Source of the DNA: Colletotrichum lupini
Lineage: Eukaryota; Ascomycota; Sordariomycetes; Glomerellales; Glomerellaceae
Length of the DNA stretch: 64,000 bases
Direction of reading: 5' to 3'
NCBI RefSeq assembly: GCF_023278565.1
Contig: NC_064676.1
Coordinates: 4,526,001 to 4,590,000, forward strand
This document shows positions 24,601 to 35,925 of the stretch, one piece after another. The notes under the pieces were generated by a model, which saw only the letters and a list, made by a program, of their open reading frames with translations, ran no database searches and was not told the DNA's origin. The first letter of the stretch is position 1. Each line of letters begins with the position of its first letter. The translations under genes were made by a program, and so were the position numbers.

Positions 24601-25354
24601 CAGCGAGCGGCCTGCCTGACCTTCCATGTCCTGGTTGGTCACCTTAGGCAGGAGGAGAGAGGCATGTAAGTAGGTAGGTACCTACCTACCTCGTCTCACG
24701 AAAGCTTACCTAAGCTCGGCAGGCAGGCAGGTACGGAGTACGGATACCTCTGTCGTTCCTCACCTCAGGTGGTAAGGAAGGAAAGTAGCGTGTGCGGCCG
24801 CCCCAGTGTGTGTCCGTACCTCCCGCACCCGCCGCCCGCCGTCTGTTGTGGCAGAAACCGCAAGCCCCAACTCGCCCTCATTCGCAGACGCCGTCACACC
24901 TCTCTCACTCAACTTTCTGACCATTTGCCTTACTCTATCTTGCTGCACCCGCCCTCCACCCTTCCCTTTTCCTCCAGCTTCTGCCACACTTGGAATTCAG
25001 TTCTCTTTTCCCTCTTCTTCAACATCGCTGCCGCCAGCCAGATTTCCACCCCGCCACTGGTTTTGCGCGCGTAACAAATTCAATTTCCAACGAATTACTC
25101 GCCATCGAGACCGGCTTGCGTTAGCCATTATTCAATCCCGTCCAAATCGGTTCCGCCACATTCCACCGCGACTCGTCCGCTCGTCCCGTCAAATTCGGGG
25201 TCGTCCACGAACAAGAACCGCCACGTGTGGCTGAACGATTCGAAGCTCCCATGACTTGTCGTTGACCATCAACAACCTCGACGACGCGGTCGCATCGGAG
25301 CTTTCTTTTCCAATTCAAACCCTCCAATTAATCGCTTGATGCTTTCGCCCGCTC
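18654..25354. other. 6.7-kb gene-poor region
   Basis: I see no intact gene. Part of it (about 19480-20400) is richer in AT and has short frames; one at about 19577-19726 reads MPIEVLRLLCVHLPPPVLRR, which resembles the start of an F-box domain but goes no further. Two GTACGGAGTA decamers (23264, 24731), many GGTA/TACC runs and a 20-bp palindrome (24670-24689) lie in the right half. The + strand is pyrimidine-rich from about 24870, fitting a promoter and long leader for the zinc-finger gene. Confidence 0.5.
24670..24689. repeat. 20-bp perfect palindrome of GTAGGTA units
   Basis: GTAGGTAGGTACCTACCTAC reads identically on both strands. It lies about 670 bp upstream of the zinc-finger gene start, among other GGTAGGTA/TACCTACC runs. 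Possible regulator site or simple-sequence expansion; no direct evidence for either. Confidence 0.75.
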
Positions 25355-27309
25355 ATGGCCTCGGATAACGGTCCCATTGCGACCGAAGCCCCCCTCCTGG
25401 CAGCGACGACGCCGGTCGCATCAGACACTTTTGCGTTTGGGGGAGATCCTGCTCGCACCAAATCGCTCAAGAGGGCGCGCGAGTCTACTCCTACTTCGCC
25501 CACGTCTGTTGTCGACCCTATCGTCGAAGGCGCCGTTCCTCCTATCCCTCCCTCTATCGACTATCCCTCCCCCACGAAGTCCGCTCGTTTCGGCTTGGCA
25601 TCGTCAAGACGCTCACCGACACCATTGACAGCCGCCGCGGCGCTCGAAGCTCTCGAAGAGGAACGCAAACGCGAACAGCGCCTAAATCCACCCGCCTCAA
25701 GCGACAACCCAGGCCACTCGGTGCTTTCCGTACTGGCCGGTAGTGTCGCCGCCATGAGTCGACCCGACGAAGCACCCCAAGCTCCAACGGCTGCCATGGA
25801 GGTCACCACCAAGGCGCCCGAACCGGTGTCAATCCCCCAAGTTAGCAATGCGCCCGCAGAACCTGTCGAGATCAGCCCACAAAGCGCAGTGAGCGCAGCT
25901 AGTATTGCAGGCGCTTTAGTGACGGCCAGTCCAGGCCCAATGGAAGTTGATCCCAAGTTGAGCGAACAATCTCAACAGCCACAGCATCAGCCTCAGCCGC
26001 CGCACCCGGCCCCGGTTCACGATGAGAAGAATACGCCCGGATCACTTTCATATCCGGGTTCGCTCCAAGCCGCCGCCATGATGCCCGCTCCACCGGCGCG
26101 CGGCATGAGCTTTCCCATGCCGTCGCCCGGCCACGATTCTCCGACTCAATCCGGCAAGAAGCACAAGTGCCCGTTTTGCGAGACGGAGTTTACGCGTCAC
26201 CACAACCTCAAGAGCCATCTGCTCACTCACAGCCAGGAAAAGCCGTACATATGTCAGGAGTGTAACATGCGCTTCCGACGCCTCCACGATTTGAAGCGTC
26301 ATAGCAAATTGCACACGGGCGAGAAACCCCACATATGTCCGAAGTGCGATCGGAAGTTTGCCCGGGGCGACGCACTCGCTCGGCACAGCAAGGGTGCGGG
26401 TGGTTGTGCGGGCCGCCGCTCCAGTATGGGCAGTTTCGACCAGACCGATGACTTGGACGGGCCGAGTATGCATGATGGCGATGATTCAATGGCCGGCATA
26501 GTGTATGCCAACGAAGAAGACTTAACGGAAGAGGAGAGGCGCCTGAGCCTGCCAAGCATCAAGGCACAGCATATTGCAGGTGGACCTGGTAGCATCGATG
26601 GATATAGCGCTCATTCGCGTACATACCCACCAGCAGGTCCACGACCCGGGACCGGCGGGCTCTATCCGCCCAATGTTGACCGTGGTACAGCAAGTTCGAC
26701 CACGTCCCCAAGCATGCCTAACAGCATTGCTGGTGCCCACACGCCGAATACGAGCGTGTCTTCTGTGCCCGTAAGTGGCGCTTCTGTCTACTCACAAAGT
26801 GGCATGACGGAGAGCCCGAAGCCATTGAGCCCCGGGCATGATACAAACAACATTGCGAGACAACGATCGCCAAGTCTGACGCAACAGTTCCAGCAGCACC
26901 AATATGGCCGCAGGCCTTCTGACAGGAACACTTCACCAGGTGAGTTGTGCCTTTTGAGATTTGCGCCTGTAATTTGATCACACGCTGATACTATTCTCCA
27001 GCCTTCGTTGCTCCGGCATCACAGGCCGGCGCGGCTCCGGCAGGAGCCGCCCATGCTCGTGGTTCCAGCGGAACGCAGCCAGGAAGTGGGGCTGAGAATG
27101 GCGGCAACATGTTCGCCACGGACCCGGGTGTCTGGGCGTACATCCAGAGCCTCGAAGACAAGGTAAAACAGCTGTCGGATAAGGTCACGGCTTTTGAAAA
27201 GGCAGAGAGCGCGAAGCAGGCGCAGATTGGACTTCTCACGAGCGAAGTCACGGGTCTCAAGAAACAGCTGGAGGCCCGTGGTGACGAAGCGACGGAAGTC
27301 AAAGTATAA
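25355..27309 (+). CDS. C2H2 zinc-finger DNA-binding protein with C-terminal coiled coil
   Basis: Two exons (25355-26939, 27002-27309) encode 630 residues. Three adjacent fingers lie at residues 272-351. Finger 1 is C272/C275/H288/H292 and finger 2 is C300/C303/H316/H320, joined by TGEKP-type linkers. Finger 3 is C328/C331/H344 with Cys351 in place of the last His (HSKGAGGC), so it is C2HC. The rest is low-complexity: a Ser/Thr/Pro/Ala-rich N-terminal half with Gln/Pro runs, and a Ser/Pro/Gly-rich segment after the fingers. The second exon adds a predicted coiled coil (WAYIQSLEDKVKQLSDKV onwards, regular heptads to EARGDE), suggesting dimerisation. It is probably a nuclear transcription factor; targets are unknown. 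If the intron is retained, the frame ends at 26977 and the coiled coil is lost. I recognise similar proteins in other Pezizomycotina but cannot name an ortholog safely. Confidence 0.88.
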
Positions 27310-30300
27310 TGCAGCACACGCAGGTACAAACGACGGCATGTTCCTCAGCCGTCGGCGCAACCTATCACCTATGTAACAACGACGAAATGTTTCTGGTGGG
27401 GAGCGGGCAAGAGGATACCTCATGCAGCGGCAGCAGGAGGACAAATTGGCGTTTTTCACTCATTGTCGGCGTCTTGATTTCTCATCTCTCGTTTATCACA
27501 CCCATGTTTCTGCCTCTCTGACCCATCAGTTAGCAGGACGACCCGTTTCGTCCCGGGGGAAGGCGTTTTATTCAGGGCACTGGTAGATGTGCACGGTGGA
27601 CCTCGATATGAAAAAAAGTTTTGAGTTGGTCCGTCGTTGGACCATGGGACCAGTCTATGGCCATGTCCCAGGATTTTCCGCGACGGATTTTTCCTTCTTC
27701 ATTCTGGTAGTTTTTCACACTGAGGATCCTGATATCGGCTTTTCCCTCTCATGTATTATAGCGGTCGTTGCAGAAAGTCTAGCCTCGAGGCTCTAGGTCT
27801 TCCTTGAGGAGACAGAATATCGGAATTTCAATGCCTTTTAGACATCAGGTCCATCAAATCTTTGAATTCTATTTCATTTCATCCTTGGTTGCCGTTTCTG
27901 GTCACGGTGCTCAACTTGCTCTGTCCCAGACAAACGACAATAATCAATCTCGATCCCTCCTCAGACTGTAGCATCACCTGCTATGCGACAAGTCGTTGCA
28001 ACTTGCAAGGGCCTACATGCAAGGGATACTCGACTCACGATGGGGTTTCAACGTGACACGGAAGACAACCTGGGTGGACACACACATTGCCGCTTCCCTC
28101 TTTGGCTCAGATATATGCAGGTATGTAGGTTACTCATGAGATGAGAGGTGATGGTAATTCATGCCAAGAAGCCGAATCGAGCCAAGCGAAAGGCACAGAA
28201 AGAGCCGTGTGCCTCGCTGCGAATGTAAGTGAAGGGGAACTTGTAAGCTCCAAGTCGAGAGAGGGAGGGATGCAGAGTTTTGTTGCTCTTTGACCATCTT
28301 GAAAACAGCGCGCAAAGCCTTCTCGCCAAGCATACCGCAGAGACACTATTAGAAAAAAGGGAAGATACAAACGGATACCCAAGGGATATCCATCAGCTGT
28401 GAAGGGGTGGGAAAGGGAGAGGGGAAAAGAGACAACCGCTTCCCTCCCCCGCCCTGGATCGTGATAATCAAAAGAAGTGTAGAGCCTAACCCCTCTTCTT
28501 GAGCATCCTAAGAGTGGAAGAGGTTGCATACGACCAGGCATGGGTTCTTGTTCAAACAATCCCGTCGACACGGTACGCACTTGCGCTGGGCTCAACGGTT
28601 GCGCCATGGCGGTAGCCATTTCTGCACAATCAACATCCAACGCCGGCTTGCTGCCGCCGCCGACCAAGTGTTGCCGGTAGTCGCTGGAATGCTCGCCCCT
28701 CCATAACAAAATTTGTCAACAATGGCCCAGCTGGTGGTCAAATAGTGAGACAAGAAAAGTAGCCTGTTCGGGACGCTTTGGTGACCGACCGACCATCTAC
28801 GCTATGCCCACGTCGTGTTTGCTATGCAACACGAGTCGTGTTGCGCCTCGAGCTTGCCAGACGGAAAGGGCGCAAAAGCTTGCATCAGGAAGAAACGAGA
28901 CGACAGCGATATGCGATTGATGGTGCCGTGCCTCGACAGCTCCCGTCAATCAAGAGGTATAACTTCAACGAAAAGATAAGTTGATTAATCCAAGTGCCGC
29001 CATTAGCCATTCCTGTGCCTGACAATCAATCGTCCCCCCTGTTTCTGACCAATGTCTCTGGTCAAAACAACGGCGGTCCCGTCCCGTGAGGCTCTAGAAG
29101 CCGTGAGGGCGTGGCCCAGAGCTAAGAGCAGCACTTGAACGTGGGATCGATAACCAAACCAACGTCAAGTCTGGAATGCATCGTCAGATAGCGTGTTTTT
29201 GTAACACATGTGCAAATCAGGCGTATGAGTCTCGTGGGTGAGTTGGCGTTGTTTTGATCAAAGTCGCGTCGTTCTGCTGGCATGGAACGGACGCCCGCCA
29301 GGAATCTCTCGTTCTGGAAGCAGGCGCCATGACAGATTTCTTTGATGTTGCGGACGAGGGCCTCGGTGATGTTCAAAATCACGAATTCCAAAGTACGAGG
29401 TTTGGTGGGTGTAATTTTCCAGTGACGCGAGTTCGACCACCAATTGGGTGACTTTCACTTGAGTATATCGTACTATTCCGGCGTGAAGTGGGGGACTATT
29501 AATCGAACAAGATTATCGTCGATGCCGACCACTTACGCAAGCCCCAGGTAAGGTACGAATAAGTATAACCCACGGCACTCTCGAGCCGATGAGGGGGAGG
29601 GTCTTTCGTGCAGCAGCCAGCAGGGCTCGTGACATGACTCTCCTCGTAAAAGGCCTTTGGGTTTGGGTCCTTGAGAGAAGGGCCTCTCCCTGCACCTCTC
29701 GTGAAGACCGATAAATCGTACAGGCCTGGACCCAGAAGGCTGTCGATGTTTCAACGTTTCAGGTGGGAAGATGGTGGCTGCGCAGCCATTGCTTTTCGCT
29801 CTAGCGCAGATCGATCGTAACTTCCGAAATTGTGGTGTGGATTTGTGGACGTCATGGCCGAAATGAGACGAAGCAAATGGCACGGCCCAGCAGGTAAGTG
29901 TTCATGGCCTGTAGGAATATCTGTACGTAGTACGAATACCTCGTAGGTGGTGTGAGTGGCCAGAGGCATGACGCCTTTGAAGGGTCGTGATTGAGCGAGC
30001 ACGCGCTGTATCCGTACCTAGGTAGGATAGTACGATCGAAGCTTGGTTGGATCTCCATGTTTTTGTTGTCCCTTCGTCTTGGCAACCGCAGTAGTTGCAG
30101 GTGATGGACATTTGGAGGTAGTGTTGGGCCAAGTACGAGCGTTCGTCGTTACTAATTAGCGACCGGTGGATAATGGACGATGTGCAACGCTATTGAAGCC
30201 ATTGGCGTGGATCGCGACCAGTTAGCTCTTTGTCGTTGATCTTTCGGCCCATAGTTTTGTTGTTGAGAAAGTAGTTAGGTACGGTCTTCTTGGATACCTG

Positions 30301-32680
30301 GGGAGGAGATGAGCCACAGCCCGACGAGAAGCCGAAATTTCTCGATTCCCCATTCATTTGTTCTAGCGGAAGCCTGTAAGATAAATGGCATCTGGCACTT
30401 TGGCCGTCGTGGTTGTAAATAAGATTTGGTTGCTAGAGAGATTTGCCAAATCCTCACAAAGAAGCCCACCCACGTAGGACTGGTGGCGGGGGCTGACTGA
30501 GCTACTGCATCGCGCATTTCAGGCGGAATTCTGTAGCGAAGCTTCGTATACATTAGCCTTTGGTAGGCCGATGATATATTCCTCATGAGCCATCTTGAAC
30601 TGAAGGTCGGCTTTTCCCGCTCAGGATAGCTATGCATCAGCCGGTCAAGGATTCTCCAGATTTCAGATGACATGGACATGTACTCCGTACGTGCGCAAGA
30701 AGGGTTCGTCGCGAATCTGTTCTCGACCCTTGGCCAGTGGCGCTTGCTGGACTCCAGACTTCAAAGCTCTTCCTACTCCTTGAGTGCGTATCTGTACCGG
30801 AAATCCAATAGACAATAGGGGTAACTGGGGTTGCAATAACCTCCGTCACCCGCCACCCGTGATCCATCTCTACGGCGATTGTCAATGGTAACCGTGTAAC
30901 GTCGCTTACAACCGAATCTCGTATGAGCGCTTGATGTCAATCGTAGTAGCGCACGGTGGCTGCAGCACGGTGCCAAGGACAGCCGAAATCAACAATGAAT
31001 GGTTGGAGACTGGCTTTTGGAGTCTGGAGAAGACCCAAACAATAGGGGGGAGGACCATGGTTCAATGGGAAAAGGCTAGTTACTGGTGCCAGATGTTATC
31101 CCATTCCCACTTCAGCGAATTGAGATGTGAGGTGACGACGACGACAGCCAAGGGCGACGACAACGATAGCGACGAATCGATAAAAACAAATGAGACCAAT
31201 TGACCAGGCTGGCGAGTGGAAATAACGTCGTCGACACTTTCGGGAAAGGCGCTTGACAGACGGTTAATTGCCTCGCAGTGTCGAAATTGAGCAAAGCTGC
31301 CAAAAGCCAGCCCATGGTTAGTGGGAGCAGGGATTGGTTTACCTATGCATGGTTCTTTAATTGTGCCAAGGCAATCTGATCCGACTGTGTGAGGGCCAGA
31401 GTCGTCGACAAAGACCAAGAGGGAAAATCGAGCCGTCAATTGACACGGCGACAGGCTGGCTGTGTTGTATCAGGGGACAGGGTTCTGACTGGGATTGTAT
31501 GCGTAGTGTCTTTGTAGGAATAATCCGTTAAACTGTCGCATGCAATGGCAGCGGTGATCGTCATTCGGCTGACCGGGCTTGTCGAGTTGGAGCTGGGGTG
31601 ACGACGAATATTTCCGCAGCGCTACAACATCTTTGTCCGGGGATGATATGATCCATTCGTCCAATTGTGCAGCGAGAATACGGATACAGAGGCGGACTCT
31701 GGAAGAAAAAGGGGGGGGGGAGGAAAATGCGGACAAGGCGGTGGCTTGACACGCAACGGCTATGGTTGGCGGTGATGGCTTGTTTCGCCAGTTGATTTGT
31801 CTCGCATTAGATCCCGTCGGGTCGTATACTGCGTATGTGCGCTGCGGTTGTTTCCTACAGGTACCGTCGTCAATTTGGTTTCTGACGTTGCTTTTTATTT
31901 TCTGCCCAGAAGCATAGGATGGACGCCCGATGGGACGAACTGGTTTTGCCTGAGGCGAGCAGAAAAAGAATGATACAAATAAAGAAATGATGGGACGACA
32001 GCTGTGTGGAAGACGAAAGTCGATGCCGCGGCGGGAGCGTCAAGCAGTGTGACCGGGACGTCCCTGAAAGTGCCTCGTGGGAGAGTGCCACAGCTGGGTT
32101 GATTTTTTGTGTGTGTTTTTGGGCGCTGCGCCAGGATGAAGGCACAAAGTACAAGTGCATCCATGAAGATGTGCCGTTCTTCTTGGACAAGTTGGCCCAT
32201 GGATGATGAAAATGGCAAATGAAGGCAATATGCTTCCCATGCCTTGGACCCGGATTTCCGACCATTACCAGCTGCTTTCTGGGTCTTTTGGCCAGGAAGG
32301 AACCCAAGAAGGAGGAAGGGGGCCACGCCTGTTGGCTGCAGGCGCCTTCCACTTTCCTCGTACGACACAATGCAGACATGCCAAAAAGAGGGGGATTTGC
32401 GCCTTCTGGGTCCGCTATGCGCATGTGCATGTGTCCCCAGGCTTCGCATGCAGCACCTTGTGGTCCTCCCTCTCTGTGTTCCTCCAGAGTCCACTCAAGT
32501 CGGTCGTGGGCTTGTGGCTGGGATCCTTGGGAAGGAACTATGGGATCCCGCGGGCAGGTGAGAAGCAGTGAGTTCAAGATGGAAGGAGCAATCAGCCAAG
32601 CACCCAATGGAAGTACGGTATCCGTACCTGGCCTTTCTGTGTACGGAGTAATAACAGCAATTAAACGCGAAGCGAGAGCG
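27310..32680. other. gene-poor region downstream of the zinc-finger gene
   Basis: It holds the 3' flank of the zinc-finger gene and then about 5 kb with only overlapping frames on both strands, none with recognisable content. One reverse copy of the decamer (TACTCCGTAC, 30681-30690), one forward copy (32641-32650) and a TACCTAGGTA palindrome (30015-30024) are present. No tRNA or other RNA gene was found. Confidence 0.45.
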
Positions 32681-32740
32681 CAGGTCAAGGCCCAGGTCCA
32701 GGTCCAGGTCCAGGTCCAGGTACAGGTACAGGTACAGGTC
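32681..32740. repeat. hexanucleotide minisatellite (CAGGTM)
   Basis: Ten consecutive hexamers: CAGGTC, one variant AAGGCC, then CAGGTC four times, CAGGTA three times and CAGGTC. Any frame across it reads as alternating Gln-Val, a by-product of the repeat and not a gene. The array ends exactly where the AT-rich island begins. Confidence 0.92.
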
Positions 32741-33586
32741 TAAGTACTTTATTATCAAAGAAAGTTAATTCTTTCTAAGTTATAAGTACAAGAATATAGT
32801 TTTAATAAAATAATATAGTACTTATTTAGTACTTAAATTAAAATACTTTTTTAAGCTTATTATAAGAAAAAGATAATTATATTATTAACTATTTATTATT
32901 AAAGTTCGTAACGCTATAGCTTTAATTATAATAACTTTACTTAAAATAAGTAAAAAGTTTAATTATAAGTTTTTTAAAAGCCTTTTTTAAAGGCTATAAG
33001 AGCTTTTAAGTTAAGTTAAAATACTTATTAAAATATTAATAACTAAACTAACCTTATAATAATAGCTTTAATAAAAAAACAAAAAAACGAACTAAAAAAT
33101 AACGTTAAAATCCTTATTAATATTAAATACGATTTATAAAACGTAGTAACGTAGTTATAGAGTATTAATAATATATTTTATATTAAAAGAACTATTATTA
33201 ATATTAATAAAATAAATAGAGCCGTATTAATATAGTACCTTAGCTTCTTTTTATAGCTTAAGGATTATAGTTTTAAATAGTATTAAAAGTTTATTAAAAA
33301 GCTCTTTTAAATACTTTAATATATTTATTATTATTTTTATAATAATAAGACTCTTAATATTTATATATAAGTATAAGTTACTTATTTTTAAATAATAATA
33401 CTAGCTTATTAATAAGTTATTAAAACTGCAATTTTAGTAATTCTTTAACGAGGGAGAGGGTAAAATAAAGGAAAGGATAGGTAAGAAAAGGGTTAAGGTT
33501 AAATAGTGTAGAATTCGAGGGTAGGGTAGCGTCTATATATACTGCGGTAATCCTCTAGTAATGCAAAACGATGGAGTTAAACAGTG
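32741..33586. mobile_element. AT-rich RIP-mutated island, likely a dead transposon fragment
   Basis: From 32822 to 33425 (about 604 bp) the sequence has no TpG at all and a single CpA (at 33080), while TpA is abundant and several CpG survive. This pattern is left by repeat-induced point mutation, which turns CpA into TpA on both strands of repeated DNA. No frame of useful length survives, so the original element cannot be named. The last 150 bp (about 33436-33586) are less extreme, G-rich and CpA-poor. The island is bounded on both sides by the same 13-bp sequence, discussed in the findings. That it began as a mobile element is inference from RIP's target preference. Confidence 0.75.
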
Positions 33587-33599
33587 ACAGGTACAGGTC
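33587..33599. repeat. right copy of a 13-bp direct repeat flanking the AT-rich island
   Basis: ACAGGTACAGGTC here is identical to 32728-32740 at the end of the minisatellite. It may be a target-site duplication, or simply two units of the minisatellite split by the insertion. Confidence 0.7.
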
Positions 33600-34233
33600 A
33601 GGGCCCGGTCTGGGTGCTTGTGAATGTCAACGTAAAAATAAATGGATCCAACGAACCACTAATTCTAATTTGCCGCTAGTCCAATCCAGGCAGATAACCC
33701 CCTTTCCTTCCCCTTCTGGGGCAGATGCACCGCTTTGCTGCGAGGTACGGCGGGTGCCCTCGTAAGCGTGTGTCTGTACCTGCAGCCCGCGGGCGGGATC
33801 GTCTGGTCTTGTTTCTGATAATAGTGCCTGGGGGGTGGTCTTGGGCAGGCTTGGGGGGGCCCTGGGTATGGTCTTGGAGGCCCGGGTGGCTTGTACGGCT
33901 TTGTACCTGGCGTACCTGCCGCGCCTGGTCTTCCTAATTTCCCAAGGGATCCACGACATGGCCTCTTTACCCTGTTTTCCTCCACTTCACCCTCTCCTTC
34001 TCCCTCTTCTCAGTTTCTCCTGGTCATCGAGCTCTTCATTCTCGTTCACCGCGTTGATTCCCAACTAGAGAGTTCGCTCTCACTTACACTCTTTTGAATC
34101 CGAATCAGCCAACACTCGTTATCCTGTAATCACCTAGTACGATTTTCTCCGTTTCGATCACTATCAACACCGACAAGGCACGCCATACATCGAAACGATT
34201 CTCGATTCTGACTGCACTGCTCGCGAGAAAAGG
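33600..34233. other. promoter region of the SUN-family gene
   Basis: No gene seen; + strand pyrimidine-rich stretch at about 33960-34100 precedes the predicted 5' leader. Confidence 0.45.
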
Positions 34234-34528
34234 GTGAGTGAGTGGTTGTGACGGGGGAAAACGCCTCCCAATTAGGGGTCTACACGAAAGCGATTCGGGG
34301 CAAAACGCGCAACACAGTATCGCAAGAGGAAATACCACCACCTTGCGCGCGGCATTGAAAGCGATGAACAAAGCAGCAACTGCATCGTTGATGTTGTAGT
34401 TGTAGTTTTTGCCATTTTCAAGCTCATTCATTGTCTGCTGATACAGCGTCTCACCGCCCCCCTATGAAGCGCCTTTTGTGTACCCTCCAACGCAATTGAG
34501 GTTCAAGTTGCGCTAACACGTACTCTAG
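34234..34528 (+). other. probable 5' UTR intron of the SUN-family gene
   Basis: GTGAGT at 34234 and CGCTAACACGTACTCTAG ending at 34528 give a donor, a branch site and an acceptor about 22 nt before the start codon. Leader introns of this size are common in strongly expressed fungal wall-protein genes. No transcript evidence is available here. Confidence 0.5.
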
Positions 34529-34550
34529 AATATCAACATCAATCGACAAT

Positions 34551-35925
34551 ATGAGGTCCATCATTAACCTCGCCATTGCGGCATCCCTCGCCGCCGGTGT
34601 TGTTGCTCAACCCCACAACCACCGTCACCGCCACGTCAAGAGGGATACCGCTCTCGACCAGCGCGACGTTGTCGTCGTGTACGAGTCCGGCCCGACTGTG
34701 GTCGCCTACGAATTGGGAGGAAAGCCTATTAGTGAAGAGGAGGCCAAGAAGGGCATCGCCGATGGCCTGTTCGTTGTCGTCGGCGAGACCACCCCCTCCT
34801 CGACCCCTCTGCCGTCGGCCTCGACCTCCAAGGCCCCCGTGGCTTCCACTTCTAAGGACGCCCAGTTCTTCGAGGCCAAGGTTGCGAAGTCTTCCACCTC
34901 GTCCACCCCGACGCCTACCCCGACGCCGACTCCTACCCCCACCCCGACCCCGACGCCTTCCTCCACCTCTACTCAGGCGCCCGCTTCCACCAAGGCCTCG
35001 AGCGGAGGCTCCAGCAGCTCCGGAGGCAAGGGCCTGACCGCCGAGTTTCCCAGCGGCACCATTCCTTGCTCCCAGTTCCCCTCCGACTACGGCGCCGTTG
35101 CCGTCGGCTATCTCGGCACCAACGGCTGGACTGGCATCCAGAGAACCCCCAACTACAGCGTCGGTGACGCCGCTATCTCATTCATCGAGACTGCCGTTGC
35201 CTCTGACGGCGGCTGCTCCAAGAACTCCTTCTGTTCCTACTCTTGCCCCGTTGGCTACCAGAAGACCCAATGGCCCACCGCTCAGGGCTCGACCAAGCAG
35301 TCTATTGGTGGACTTTACTGCAACGCCGATGGCTACCTCGAGCTGTCCCGCCCTACCAAGAAGACCCTCTGCGAACAGGGAGCCGGCGGCGTTTTCATTC
35401 AGAACGACCTCGACGACATCTCCTGCGTCTGCCGTACCGACTACCCCGGTACCGAGTCCATGGTCATCGCCACTGTTCCCCAGCCTGGCCAGCAATTGGC
35501 TCTCACCAACCCCGCCTCCGCCGACTACTACGTCTGGAACGACAGCCCTACCACCGCCCAGTACTACGTCAACAAGCTCGGCTACGGTGTCGAGGATGCC
35601 TGCGTCTGGAAGAGCTCCAAGGACCCTCTTGGAGCTGGTAACTGGGCTCCCGTCAACATTGGTGTTGGCAAGAGCACCGATGGCAACACCTACATCTCCA
35701 TCTTCAACAACGCACCAACATCGACTGCCCAGCTTGATTTCAACATTGAAATCACGGGTGCTAACAGCAAGTGTGCGCTTGTTGGCGGCTCCTACACCGG
35801 AGGTGGCACTGGCTGTACTGTAAGTTTACCTACTTTGGCGCATGGACATCGTCCCTTGACTAACACGCAATTCCCAGACGGCCATTTCCGGCAGCGCAAA
35901 GGCCATCATCAGATTCTACAAGTGA
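34551..35925 (+). CDS. SUN-family secreted cell-wall protein (GH132)
   Basis: Exon 1 is 34551-35819 and exon 2 is 35878-35925, giving 438 residues that end in AIIRFYK. The product has a clear signal peptide (hydrophobic core to VVAQ, about residue 19) and a dibasic KR site soon after. A Ser/Thr/Pro-rich spacer follows, with a TPTPTP run of about ten dipeptides, then the SUN domain. The family's signature C-x5-C-x3-C-x24-C is present exactly, from CSKNSFCSYSC to LYC. SUN proteins (yeast Sim1, Uth1, Nca3, Sun4) act in the wall and septum on beta-1,3-glucan and affect cell separation. Skipping the intron would run on to 35936 with a different, unrelated tail, which supports splicing. Confidence 0.93.

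Noticed and set aside
28527..28600. 5S-like start (CATACGACCA ... ATCCCGTC)
   Set aside because: Only the first ten bases and one internal octamer match; the conserved middle and 3' end are missing.
28134..28709. 191-codon - strand frame
   Set aside because: No recognisable content and no splice partner.
31870..32688. 272-codon - strand frame and two overlapping frames on the + strand
   Set aside because: Three long frames overlap on both strands, the - frame begins at TTG inside the minisatellite, and none shows a domain; a local low-stop composition is a simpler cause.
32681..32740. Gln-Val repeat protein
   Set aside because: The QV run is a direct reading of the CAGGTM minisatellite.
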